Origin: HGM04593 sp045634085
Lineage (GTDB): Bacteria > Bacteroidota > Bacteroidia > Bacteroidales > Bacteroidaceae
Length of the DNA stretch: 12,922 nucleotides
Reading direction: 5' to 3'
Assembly (NCBI GenBank): GCA_045634085.1
Contig: JAZQZM010000016.1
Span: 1-12,922 of the forward strand
Below, one piece after another: positions 1 through 6,743 of this stretch (its first letter is position 1; each line of letters starts with the position of its first letter). The notes beneath the pieces were generated by a model, which saw nothing but the letters and a program-made list of their open reading frames with translations, was not told the DNA's origin and did no database searches. A program made the translations under genes and the position numbers.

Positions 1-2
1 CA

Positions 3-284
3 TCAATAAGAAGCATGCGACAATTTACGGCTACAGGTCCTGAGGGATACAAACAGCTTTCACAGGCCATGGACATATTCCTGCAAGAAGAGGAGAGTGT
101 AATGGGTATGAAGCTAATGGCGCTGAACAGGGAGGATGGAATGATGACCGCAATATACGGCGATTCAAATAGTACTCTTGTGATAAATGATGAGGGCGAT
201 GAATTATCTGTGGTATTCATTGCCGGGCTTTCTTACGATTCATTCAAGGCTCTAGGCGAGAATGGAATAGAAATCGGATTCTGA
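3..284 (+). CDS. Exported DUF4252-like protein, 3' part only (5' end outside window)
   Basis: The reading frame is open from the first bases of the window, so the gene is probably truncated at its 5' end. An in-frame ATG lies at 15 (89 codons to the stop), but nothing shows it is the true start. The last ~60 residues align without gaps to residues 107-165 of the next gene, sharing LMA, REDG, a TL pair and a D-x-GD motif. That offset puts about 85 residues upstream, giving a full protein near 175 residues with room for a signal peptide, as in the downstream paralogue. Length and pattern (a polar REDG turn, then a hydrophobic strand ending a compact domain) recall DUF4252 proteins of Bacteroidales, but this is recollection, not a search. 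The stop is 19 bp before the next ATG, so the two genes are probably co-transcribed. Function unknown. Confidence 0.6.
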   Translation, partial: SIRSMRQFTATGPEGYKQLSQAMDIFLQEEESVMGMKLMALNREDGMMTAIYGDSNSTLVINDEGDELSVVFIAGLSYDSFKALGENGIEIGF

Positions 285-303
285 AATATAATAGAATGGT
301 ATT

Positions 304-1869
304 ATGAAAAAGACAATATATATAATGATGGCACTCTTGCTTGCCACAAATGCCTATGCTCAGGTCGTAGACCAGGATAAGTTGCAGAAATTCATTGCTG
401 AACTCAAAGCTCTCAACGGTGAGCATGTGACTTGTGAGAACGAAAATTCCGGCTCTAATACATATCTTGAATATCCTTCGGACTTTCTTGTTTTAGAGGT
501 GAATGGCCAGAATATGTCTGTAACCGGCTTGGAGACTTCCGATACAACATTCCGCTACGTATCAGTAATGTCTGAAGACAATATCGGTTACAACCTTATC
601 AATGGTGTATTTGAAAAGTATTATGATGAGGAGTCGGAGGATATATTCGGTATCCCGCTCATGGCATGCCAACGCGAAGATGGAGAACAAGAGTCCATTT
701 TTGTATGCGAAGGTCACACGTTGCTTGTAAGAGACAGCGGCGATGATGTCATGATTCTTTATGCAACCATGAATATTATGGAGAGAGTGCAGGATGCGAT
801 GCGATCGGTGATGGAGATGACCACTGAAGATTTTGTTGATGTTGATATGTTCGGAGGAATGGACTTCGGGGTACATACAAATATGGATGCATTGAGCAAA
901 CACCCCGATAATCCTTATTGCCCGAGTGCCGACGGCGAGTCGATAATGGCGCTTGTACGAAAGATTTTCAATGACAATACAGAACTGCTTGAAAGCAGGC
1001 TTGCCAAGGCTGAAAGCGAAGAAGAATGCGAAGAACTGACTGAGGAGATTGCAGCATTCAAGGAGGAAGCAAAAGAGAATCTCGATGACCTTGAGAAGGA
1101 ACTTGCCGAACTTGATGAGCCTTCATTCATTGAGATAATACCTGGCAGCGATGAGCACTATGTGGCAATACCCCGTGTACCGGCCTACTTGAAGGGGAAA
1201 CAGAAACCATACGCAGCAAAGGGCGTATATGACTGGATAAACAGTTATCATAGTTTTACAGCCGGTTACAAAGTTGGTCTCACTGATATCATCTCGTGCA
1301 TAATAACGCCGCAGGATATTGCAGAGCAGTATGTCATCAGGCATTACCCGCGAAACAAATGGTATGATGACGGCCTCACATCCGAATACAAAGAGTTTGC
1401 AGCTGTTGAGTATCAGGGTGGCATGCCTGCTGTGCTTTACAGCTTCTCGCAAAACGAAAACGGGTACAATGAGATGTTGAGGGAATTCGGCGACTTTTTC
1501 CGTCACAAGCCGGGCGTGAAGGTAAAGGGGCTCGAAGTGACACAAAACAGCGAGAACAATGGAAAGCGTTTTGTACAGTTATGGGGCGAAGGCGACATAC
1601 TTATGTGCCTCTACGACTCTCCTGCCGAGAAGCATTTCCATATGAGCATAATAATCGGTGGTGTAAGCGGATTTGAGAAGGCGGTGAATGAATATTGCTT
1701 CGGTGGCGAGAAGGATTTTGCAAAGAAGTGCAACATTATAATAAACAGTGACCTCAGCGACAATTCATACGGAATACGCTTTACCGAGGATGAATACTTC
1801 TTTGCCGGCAAGTCGCACAAGAACGGCGTGCATATAGATTTTGGGTATGCAAGGAAGTTCTTGAAATAG
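304..1869 (+). CDS. Exported protein with DUF4252-like N-terminus and central coiled coil; function unknown
   Basis: A 521-residue protein. Residues 1-19 form a typical signal peptide (two Lys, hydrophobic core, AYA before Gln20), with no lipobox Cys, so a periplasmic or secreted location is inferred. Residues ~55-166 form a domain paralogous to the preceding gene product. Residues ~225-272 are a Glu/Lys/Leu-rich stretch with heptad-like spacing, very probably a coiled coil. Residues ~275-521 form a second domain, rich in Tyr, Phe and Gly, with no motif I recognise. The ATG at 304 is chosen because it starts the signal peptide and follows the previous stop by 19 bp. No enzyme motif is visible. 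The coiled coil suggests oligomerisation or a rigid spacer between two domains. That a real protein is encoded here is near certain; its role is not. Confidence 0.85.
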   Translation: MKKTIYIMMALLLATNAYAQVVDQDKLQKFIAELKALNGEHVTCENENSGSNTYLEYPSDFLVLEVNGQNMSVTGLETSDTTFRYVSVMSEDNIGYNLINGVFEKYYDEESEDIFGIPLMACQREDGEQESIFVCEGHTLLVRDSGDDVMILYATMNIMERVQDAMRSVMEMTTEDFVDVDMFGGMDFGVHTNMDALSKHPDNPYCPSADGESIMALVRKIFNDNTELLESRLAKAESEEECEELTEEIAAFKEEAKENLDDLEKELAELDEPSFIEIIPGSDEHYVAIPRVPAYLKGKQKPYAAKGVYDWINSYHSFTAGYKVGLTDIISCIITPQDIAEQYVIRHYPRNKWYDDGLTSEYKEFAAVEYQGGMPAVLYSFSQNENGYNEMLREFGDFFRHKPGVKVKGLEVTQNSENNGKRFVQLWGEGDILMCLYDSPAEKHFHMSIIIGGVSGFEKAVNEYCFGGEKDFAKKCNIIINSDLSDNSYGIRFTEDEYFFAGKSHKNGVHIDFGYARKFLK

Positions 1870-1870
1870 A

Positions 1871-2040
1871 GTACAGAGAAAGTTGCGGGTAAGCGAGTGC
1901 AGAGGAAAAGTCTACTTTTACTATGCCGAGCGAGAGCAACTTGGGCGAAGCCAACAGAGAACAATAATCGCGTACCGGTCATCCTGGAGCGCAACGATAA
2001 GGGGTCTCTCCTCATTGCAATCATCAAGATGACATTCTCT
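1871..2040. repeat. Probable dispersed intergenic repeat with nested inverted repeats
   Basis: This fills most of the 199-bp gap between two + strand genes and has two structured parts. In the first, arms AAGTTGC (1880-1886) and GCAACTT (1936-1942) enclose a tight inner palindrome, AAAAGT (1906-1911) and ACTTTT (1914-1919). In the second, GGTCATCCTGGAGCG (1977-1991) begins a segment whose ends GTCATC (1978-1983) and GATGAC (2028-2033) are inverted repeats. The second part resembles the TCATCCTGAGCG...GGATCTC type of intergenic element I remember from many Bacteroidota genomes, and the first resembles spacer DNA often mis-called as small proteins there. Copy number cannot be judged from one window. 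Confidence 0.5.
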
Positions 2041-2068
2041 TGAATAACAAACTAAAAACAATACAACA

Positions 2069-3034
2069 ATGAAAAAGAAAATTTTACTGACACTGGTGCT
2101 TGCTGTTTCAGGCATGGTGTCGCTCATGGCACAGACTACAGCACTTGTAACCTACAACGGCGGTTATTTTGTTAAGGATGGCAAGGAGTGGACCGAATAC
2201 CGCCCTGCCGACAAAGTGGAGCCTTGGAATGAGTACAAGCAGTACAACGAGGATGACAAGTTCTTTTACCTTAAAAGCAAACGATGCAATGTTTCCGTTC
2301 CCAAAATTTCACATGACAAGATATATGTCGACCGCAAGAAGAACGGCAACTGGGAGGTTGTGTACAACACACTGAATGTACACCTTCTTTGTCCCGAGGG
2401 CGATGCACTGTACTACACTTACAGGAACCACAGTATGAAACACTACGAGTATGACGGCTATTTTGTGCGCGACAACCTCAACTGGCGTGAATACCGCCCA
2501 AGGCTCAAAAGCGGTGTATGGGCAGAGTTCAAGCAGACTGCTGAAGACTATAGATATTTTACTCTTGAAAGCACACACAATATTGTGTACATCCCAAAGA
2601 CAACTGATGACGACATTGTAATCAAAGATAAGGATAATAAAAACTGGACGGGTGGCTATGCGATACAGGCGGTATATGACCGTTCGGCAACATACCAGTA
2701 CAGCTTCTATTATCCCAAAAGCGGACGTATCAAAGGTAACGGTAACAACACACTGGGTGACAAGTCGGCGCGTATAAGTTTCGACAACAGATGCAATATA
2801 CAGGTGGCATTCGACGGCAAACATTACGACCTTACATACACAGGCATTCAGATTGCCGAAGATGATGGCAAGGAGGCAATACTCATAACCATTGACAAGG
2901 AGAACAGAATATGGCTTTACGACGGTACAGCACGCATTGAGTGCGAGAATATTGGCAAGAAGATGCTCTTTGTTGGTGCAGCAGGCTACAGAAAGGTCAT
3001 TGAACTGCTGAAGCTTGGAACCTTCAGGCTCTGA
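2069..3034 (+). CDS. Exported protein with tandem internal duplication; function unknown
   Basis: A 321-residue protein with a signal peptide (KKK start, hydrophobic core, cleavage near LMA-Q22) and no lipobox. Two modules follow, residues 33-95 and 131-193, which align with no gap at a constant offset of 98 residues and about 28 of 63 identities. Conserved points include YFV-x-D, W-x-EYRP, W-x-E-aromatic-KQ, VxxPK and a closing N-x-W. Residues ~215-321 form a third, different beta-rich segment (ISFDNRCNIQVAFDG, then ILITIDKENRIWLYDG). No catalytic motif is recognised. Modules with YFVKDG/EYRP-like patterns occur in uncharacterised Bacteroidales exported proteins as far as I recall. The ATG at 2069 fits the signal peptide. 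The gene is the last of the + strand cluster and is followed by a strong hairpin. Confidence 0.88.
   Translation: MKKKILLTLVLAVSGMVSLMAQTTALVTYNGGYFVKDGKEWTEYRPADKVEPWNEYKQYNEDDKFFYLKSKRCNVSVPKISHDKIYVDRKKNGNWEVVYNTLNVHLLCPEGDALYYTYRNHSMKHYEYDGYFVRDNLNWREYRPRLKSGVWAEFKQTAEDYRYFTLESTHNIVYIPKTTDDDIVIKDKDNKNWTGGYAIQAVYDRSATYQYSFYYPKSGRIKGNGNNTLGDKSARISFDNRCNIQVAFDGKHYDLTYTGIQIAEDDGKEAILITIDKENRIWLYDGTARIECENIGKKMLFVGAAGYRKVIELLKLGTFRL
2165..2647 (+). repeat. Two-copy internal protein repeat (2165-2353 and 2459-2647)
   Basis: Codons 33-95 and 131-193 of the 321-residue protein encode homologous 63-residue modules, colinear without insertions and about 44% identical. Residues 96-130 form the linker. 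DNA identity is far lower than expected for a recent duplication, so the modules are old and diverged. Invariant aromatic and charged positions (Y, F, W, EYRP, KQ) suggest each module folds separately around an aromatic core. Confidence 0.8.
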
Positions 3035-3045
3035 CCGGCAGATAT

Positions 3046-3099
3046 ATTACAATAGACAAAGCGTCTCACGGACCGTGAGACGCTTTGTCTATTTGTAAT
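3046..3099. terminator. Strong bidirectional hairpin terminator between convergent genes
   Basis: Bases 3051-3070 pair perfectly with 3074-3093 (20 bp) around a 3-base loop (GAC). With one bulged T the stem extends to 25 bp (3046-3052 with 3093-3099). The lower stem is A/T-rich and the upper stem G/C-rich. It sits 11 bp after the stop of the + strand gene and about 60 bp after the stop of the - strand permease gene. Its symmetry means it can serve both convergent transcripts. There is no long U-run beyond the stem. Confidence 0.85.
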
Positions 3100-3160
3100 G
3101 TCTGTATACTTTAAAGGAATATATACTTCAGTATAAAGAACATTTCAAGTATGTACATTG

Positions 3161-4939
3161 TCACTGTATGATGCTTGAATTTGCTGCTACGGATGTGGTA
3201 TCGGCCGGAGCAGCGTTCTTGTGCGATAGATAGAGACCATAGATAGTAGTACCATCTTCATCAATAGCCGCATAACCGTTCATTAGACCGGTGATAGGAA
3301 TCACGTATTTTGTAACAGTTGTGGTATCCTCTTCATTTACAACGTCGATATTAGCCACGAAGACAGGCAGATTCTCTTGGCTTACCTGGGCTGGAGTGAC
3401 ATCATAGCCACCTGTTTGGGCAACAGAATCCTTTGTTATGATGTAATCGGCAAGTATGCTTTTCTGGTATTCGGCATCCACATTCTCAACTCCCTTGATG
3501 TTGAGTGCTGCAAGAATCTGCTCCTTTTTATCCATTGCGATATTTACCTCTGTGTCGCATTCATAACCTGAAGCGTTGTTGAATTTCTGGTACACATTCT
3601 GAATCTGTGTCATAGGGATATTGTTTTCAACTGCACTTTCAGTCGGGTTGACAAATACGAATTTCAAAACAAACAGCACAGCGAGAATGGATAGTGTTGG
3701 CGTCAGTTTCTTGAACTTGCCACAAAGGATATTTATAACCGCATAGGAAATGATGCCCAGAAGAATACCGTTTGAGATAGAGTATGTCAAAGGCATTGCA
3801 ATAAGGCAGATGAAGGCAGGAATTGCCTCACTGAATTTGTCGAACTCGATCTTTGTAATAGGCTCAAGCATCATGAGGCCTACAAGAATGAGTACAGGTG
3901 CTGTCGCTGCAGAAGGAATGGAGAGAAATAGGGGCGAGAAGAACAATGCTACAGCAAAGCATGCACCGACGGTAAATGCAGTAAGACCTGAACGGCCACC
4001 CACCGCAACACCCGATGCACTCTCTACATATGTAGTAGTTGTGGATGTTCCAAGGCAGGCACCTACAGTGGTTGCAATGGCATCGGCCATAAATGCCTCC
4101 TTGATGTTCTTTATACGACCTTTTTCATTGATCATGCCGGCTTTTGTGCTCACACCTACAAGTGTACCGATGGTATCGAACATGTCAATAAACAACAATG
4201 TGAATACAACGACAAGCATATCGAGCGTAAATACATTTTCCCACTCGAACTTGCAGAATATCGGAGCTATTGAATCGGGTGTATCGATAATGCCAGTGAT
4301 TTTACCGGTCACACCCATTGGAATACCAATGACTGTTGTTGCAAGAATACCGATGAGCATTGCGCCTCTTACCTTCTTGATGTAAAGTACACCGGTTATG
4401 GCAAGACCAATCAAGGCAAGCAGTGCGCTGCCTGATGTCACATCGCCAAGAGTAACGAGTGTGCTGTCCTGTTTAATGACCAGTCCCGAACTTTGCAGTC
4501 CGATGAAGGCAATGAATAGTCCGATACCGCCGCCTATAGCGTATCTCAGATTCAGAGGTATTGCATTGACTATGGCTTCGCGTACATTTGTCAGCGTGAG
4601 TACAATGAATATAAGACCTTCAATGAGCACTGCGGTAAGCGCAAACTGCCATGAATATCCCATTATACCGCAAATGGTATACACAAAGAAAGCATTGAGT
4701 CCCATACCCGGAGCTAGTCCGTATGGTAGTTTGCCCCAGAATGCCATTACAAGGCATCCGACAATAGCCGCAAGCGCCGTTGCTGTGAAAACAGCACCAT
4801 TGTCGGGCATAAGTCCATTGAATATCAATGGGTTTACGGCCAGGATGTATGACATTGTGAGGAACGTCGTAACACCGGCGACGATTTCAGTCTTGATTGT
4901 GGTTTTGGTTGAGTCAAAACCGAATAGTTTCTTTAGCAT
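3161..4939 (-). CDS. NCS2 (AzgA-type) purine permease with NqrC-like C-terminal extension
   Basis: A 592-residue inner-membrane protein. Residues 1-430 match the AzgA branch of the NCS2 nucleobase:cation symporters (hypoxanthine, guanine or adenine uptake). Visible are the start LFGFDSTKTTIKTEIVAG, the motif GLAPGMGLNAFF (75-86), a GGGIGLFIAFIG segment (136-147), FIDMFDTIGT (250-259) and the signature TYVESASGVAVGGRSGLTA (303-321). Typical members end near 430-460 residues. This one continues for about 160 polar residues, described separately. The start at 4939 matches the conserved AzgA N-terminus. The gene lies 28 bp after the DUF5020-like gene, so both are probably one transcript. Purine transport is a family inference, and the precise base cannot be told from the sequence. 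Confidence 0.93.
   Translation of the reverse strand: MLKKLFGFDSTKTTIKTEIVAGVTTFLTMSYILAVNPLIFNGLMPDNGAVFTATALAAIVGCLVMAFWGKLPYGLAPGMGLNAFFVYTICGIMGYSWQFALTAVLIEGLIFIVLTLTNVREAIVNAIPLNLRYAIGGGIGLFIAFIGLQSSGLVIKQDSTLVTLGDVTSGSALLALIGLAITGVLYIKKVRGAMLIGILATTVIGIPMGVTGKITGIIDTPDSIAPIFCKFEWENVFTLDMLVVVFTLLFIDMFDTIGTLVGVSTKAGMINEKGRIKNIKEAFMADAIATTVGACLGTSTTTTYVESASGVAVGGRSGLTAFTVGACFAVALFFSPLFLSIPSAATAPVLILVGLMMLEPITKIEFDKFSEAIPAFICLIAMPLTYSISNGILLGIISYAVINILCGKFKKLTPTLSILAVLFVLKFVFVNPTESAVENNIPMTQIQNVYQKFNNASGYECDTEVNIAMDKKEQILAALNIKGVENVDAEYQKSILADYIITKDSVAQTGGYDVTPAQVSQENLPVFVANIDVVNEEDTTTVTKYVIPITGLMNGYAAIDEDGTTIYGLYLSHKNAAPADTTSVAANSSIIQ
3215..3547 (-). other. NqrC-like domain fused to the permease C-terminus (residues ~465-575)
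   Basis: After the last membrane segment (412-430) and a linker of ~35 residues, the permease carries IAMDKKEQILAALNI (467-481), then KYVIPITG (544-551) and DEDGTTIYGLYLSHKN (560-575). From memory this follows the periplasmic part of NqrC, where an ALDKK-x-x-IL helix is followed by a K-x-x-x-P-x-x-G strand and DG-x-T-x-x-G just before the ETPGLG motif. The protein ends with a low-complexity A/T/S tail where ETPGLG would begin, and there is no SGAT motif for covalent FMN. The similarity is motif-level and needs a profile search. Tri-Lys residues before the last helix (408-411) would place the domain in the periplasm by the positive-inside rule. Confidence 0.6.
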
Positions 4940-4967
4940 CTTGTATCTGTGTTTGTTTTATTTTTGA

Positions 4968-5675
4968 TTAGAATGTCCATTTTGCACCTACGGCAGGCAT
5001 TGCACGGAAACCTTTCTCGACAAAGTTCTGCGAAAGCTCAACCTCGCCTCCTATGCTCAGGTTGATATCCTCCCAACCCTTTATCTTGTTGAGGTTCACC
5101 CAGAACTGTGGTTCCGACATCCATATGAACTCTGTGCCCTGCCATGGACGCATCTCGCGCCAGAAGTCAGCAAAACCGCTGAATGTACACCAGCCGTTGG
5201 CGAAATTGATTTCCCACACACCGGTAATCTGGAAATTGTGCTCCTGTGACTTGCCTGCAGCATCCTTTGTGTCGGGGATGAACTTGTACATGGCTGAAAC
5301 AGACCATGTCTTGCTGAAGTCCTTTGAGTGACCCGAGTATGTGAGACCAGTCAGCCATGCATTGTTGAATGAACCGGCTGTATTGTTGAGTCCGCCGTCA
5401 AACTCAAGGTGCAGTGACAGCCACGAGTACTTGCTGTTCTGCCAGAAGCAGAGTTCGCGTGAAATCTCCCAATATGCTCCCTGTACCTTGGGTGTGTAGT
5501 CCATGTCTACAAAGAAGAACGTGCTACCATAGTTGTCGGGACGGAACATCTCTACTGTAGAGGTTACGCAATCACGTTCTGTGTCATAAAGAACCTGGAT
5601 GTTCTGTGCGTTGCTTTTCTGCACGCCCAACAGCAGTATGACTGCTGTGAAGATAGTTGTCAGTGTACGCGTCAT
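4968..5675 (-). CDS. DUF5020 / Tsx-like outer-membrane channel protein
   Basis: A 235-residue exported protein. Residues 1-24 are a signal peptide (cleavage after SNA or AQ). The mature part alternates polar and aromatic residues in short strands typical of an outer-membrane beta barrel and ends in a C-terminal Phe (AKWTF), the usual outer-membrane assembly signal. The overall pattern (FRPDNYGSTFFFVDMDY near the start, W-rich strands, a final AxGAKWTF) fits DUF5020, which I recall as related to Tsx nucleoside channels. With the purine permease 28 bp downstream, a role in letting nucleosides or nucleobases cross the outer membrane is a reasonable inference. A 146-bp gap separates it from miaA and probably holds its own promoter, though only a one-mismatch -7 box (TATCTCTG, - strand, about 80 bp upstream) was found. 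Confidence 0.8.
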   Translation of the reverse strand: MTRTLTTIFTAVILLLGVQKSNAQNIQVLYDTERDCVTSTVEMFRPDNYGSTFFFVDMDYTPKVQGAYWEISRELCFWQNSKYSWLSLHLEFDGGLNNTAGSFNNAWLTGLTYSGHSKDFSKTWSVSAMYKFIPDTKDAAGKSQEHNFQITGVWEINFANGWCTFSGFADFWREMRPWQGTEFIWMSEPQFWVNLNKIKGWEDINLSIGGEVELSQNFVEKGFRAMPAVGAKWTF

Positions 5676-5821
5676 TTTTTATAGGTGTTTGTGTTAATGT
5701 TTTAGCATTTTCTTGCGAAGGAATGGAAACCATAATAGAAAACACAATAAAATAATACAGAGATACGACTAATGGTATGAAGACCGGAAAATCAATTTGC
5801 ACACTGCCTGAATAGTTACTC

Positions 5822-6724
5822 TTATTGTGCAAGTGCTTTTTCAATGTGTTTTATTATTCCGTCGATATCGCTTGGGTGGAACCATGTGATATCCTCGTCC
5901 TTGCGGTACCAGGTGACCTGTTTGCGTGAGTATATCCTGGTGTTCTGCTTAATCTTCTCGATAGCGAAGGGTAGTGTCCACTCTCCGTCGAGGTACTTGA
6001 ATATCTCCTTGTAGCCAACCGTGTTGAGTGAGTTATGGTGCTTGAGGTGTTCAAAACTCTTTGCCTCCTCAACCAGTCCGTTCTCAATCATCATGTCGAC
6101 CCTGCGCCCGATGCGTTCGTACAGTTCCTCACGTTCGCGCTGCAGTCCAATCTTTATTATCCTGAAAGGACGTTCTTTCTTCTGCTGCTTGCGGAAACTG
6201 CTGTACTTCTTGCCTGTCATGTAACATATCTCAAGGGCATGCATCACACGTTTGGGGTTCTTGATGTCGGCCTCGCGGTAGTATTCGGGGTCCAGTATAC
6301 GCAACTCGTCGGCAAGTTTGTCAAGTCCCTCGCGTTCATACTTCTCAAGTACCATGGCGCGGGTCTCGTCATCAACTGTGGGTATGTCATCAATGCCGTT
6401 ACACACAGCGTCGATATACATCATTGAACCGCCCGACATGAGCATTGTGGGGTGGTGCGGGAACTCCTTTTCGAGCAATGCCATCACCTCCTCCTCGTAT
6501 CTTGCCGCGCTGTAGTAGTCGCCTGGGTTAAGTTGCCCTACGAAGTAGTGCCTGTGGCGTGCAAGTTCTTCCTTGGTGGGCATGGCTGTACCTATCTCCA
6601 TCCCCTTGTACATCTGCCTTGAGTCGGCCGATATGATGGGACACCCCAAATAAGCAGCAATGGCAAGACTGGTGTCAGTCTTGCCTACTGCTGTTGGTCC
6701 AATGAGTACAACCAGTGTGTTCAT
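5822..6724 (-). CDS. miaA: tRNA dimethylallyltransferase MiaA
   Basis: Transfers a dimethylallyl group to N6 of A37 in tRNAs that read codons starting with U, which stabilises codon pairing. The 300-residue length is normal. Visible features: P-loop GPTAVGKT (9-16), DSRQ-x-Y (34-39) with the catalytic Asp34, GGSMMYIDA (98-106), the NPKRVMHALEI segment (156-166), and the C-terminal NTRIYSRKQVTWYRK (261-275), which holds the tRNA-binding R-K-Q-x-T-W motif. The ATG at 6724 is the family start, immediately before the P-loop strand. It follows the PRiA4_ORF3-like gene by 19 bp and is probably the last gene of this operon. Confidence 0.97.
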   Translation of the reverse strand: MNTLVVLIGPTAVGKTDTSLAIAAYLGCPIISADSRQMYKGMEIGTAMPTKEELARHRHYFVGQLNPGDYYSAARYEEEVMALLEKEFPHHPTMLMSGGSMMYIDAVCNGIDDIPTVDDETRAMVLEKYEREGLDKLADELRILDPEYYREADIKNPKRVMHALEICYMTGKKYSSFRKQQKKERPFRIIKIGLQREREELYERIGRRVDMMIENGLVEEAKSFEHLKHHNSLNTVGYKEIFKYLDGEWTLPFAIEKIKQNTRIYSRKQVTWYRKDEDITWFHPSDIDGIIKHIEKALAQ

Positions 6725-6743
6725 CTATTGTACCGTATATTGT

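Noticed and set aside
915..1130. Minus-strand Ser-rich 71-residue frame
   Set aside because: It is the antisense shadow of the Glu/Leu-rich coiled-coil codons.
1611..2127. Two minus-strand frames (1611-2027 and 1921-2127) over the end of the 521-residue gene and the spacer
   Set aside because: They are antisense to a real gene or lie in repeat DNA. I remember similar peptides as spurious calls from Bacteroides intergenic repeats.
3750..4967. Long plus-strand frames (3750-4385, 4398-4967) opposite the permease
   Set aside because: They are antisense shadows of a clear NCS2 permease, with no recognisable domain.
5676..5821. Promoter or purine riboswitch in front of the DUF5020-like gene
   Set aside because: Only a one-mismatch -7 box with no -33 box was seen, and I could not fold a convincing three-way junction, so no feature is claimed.
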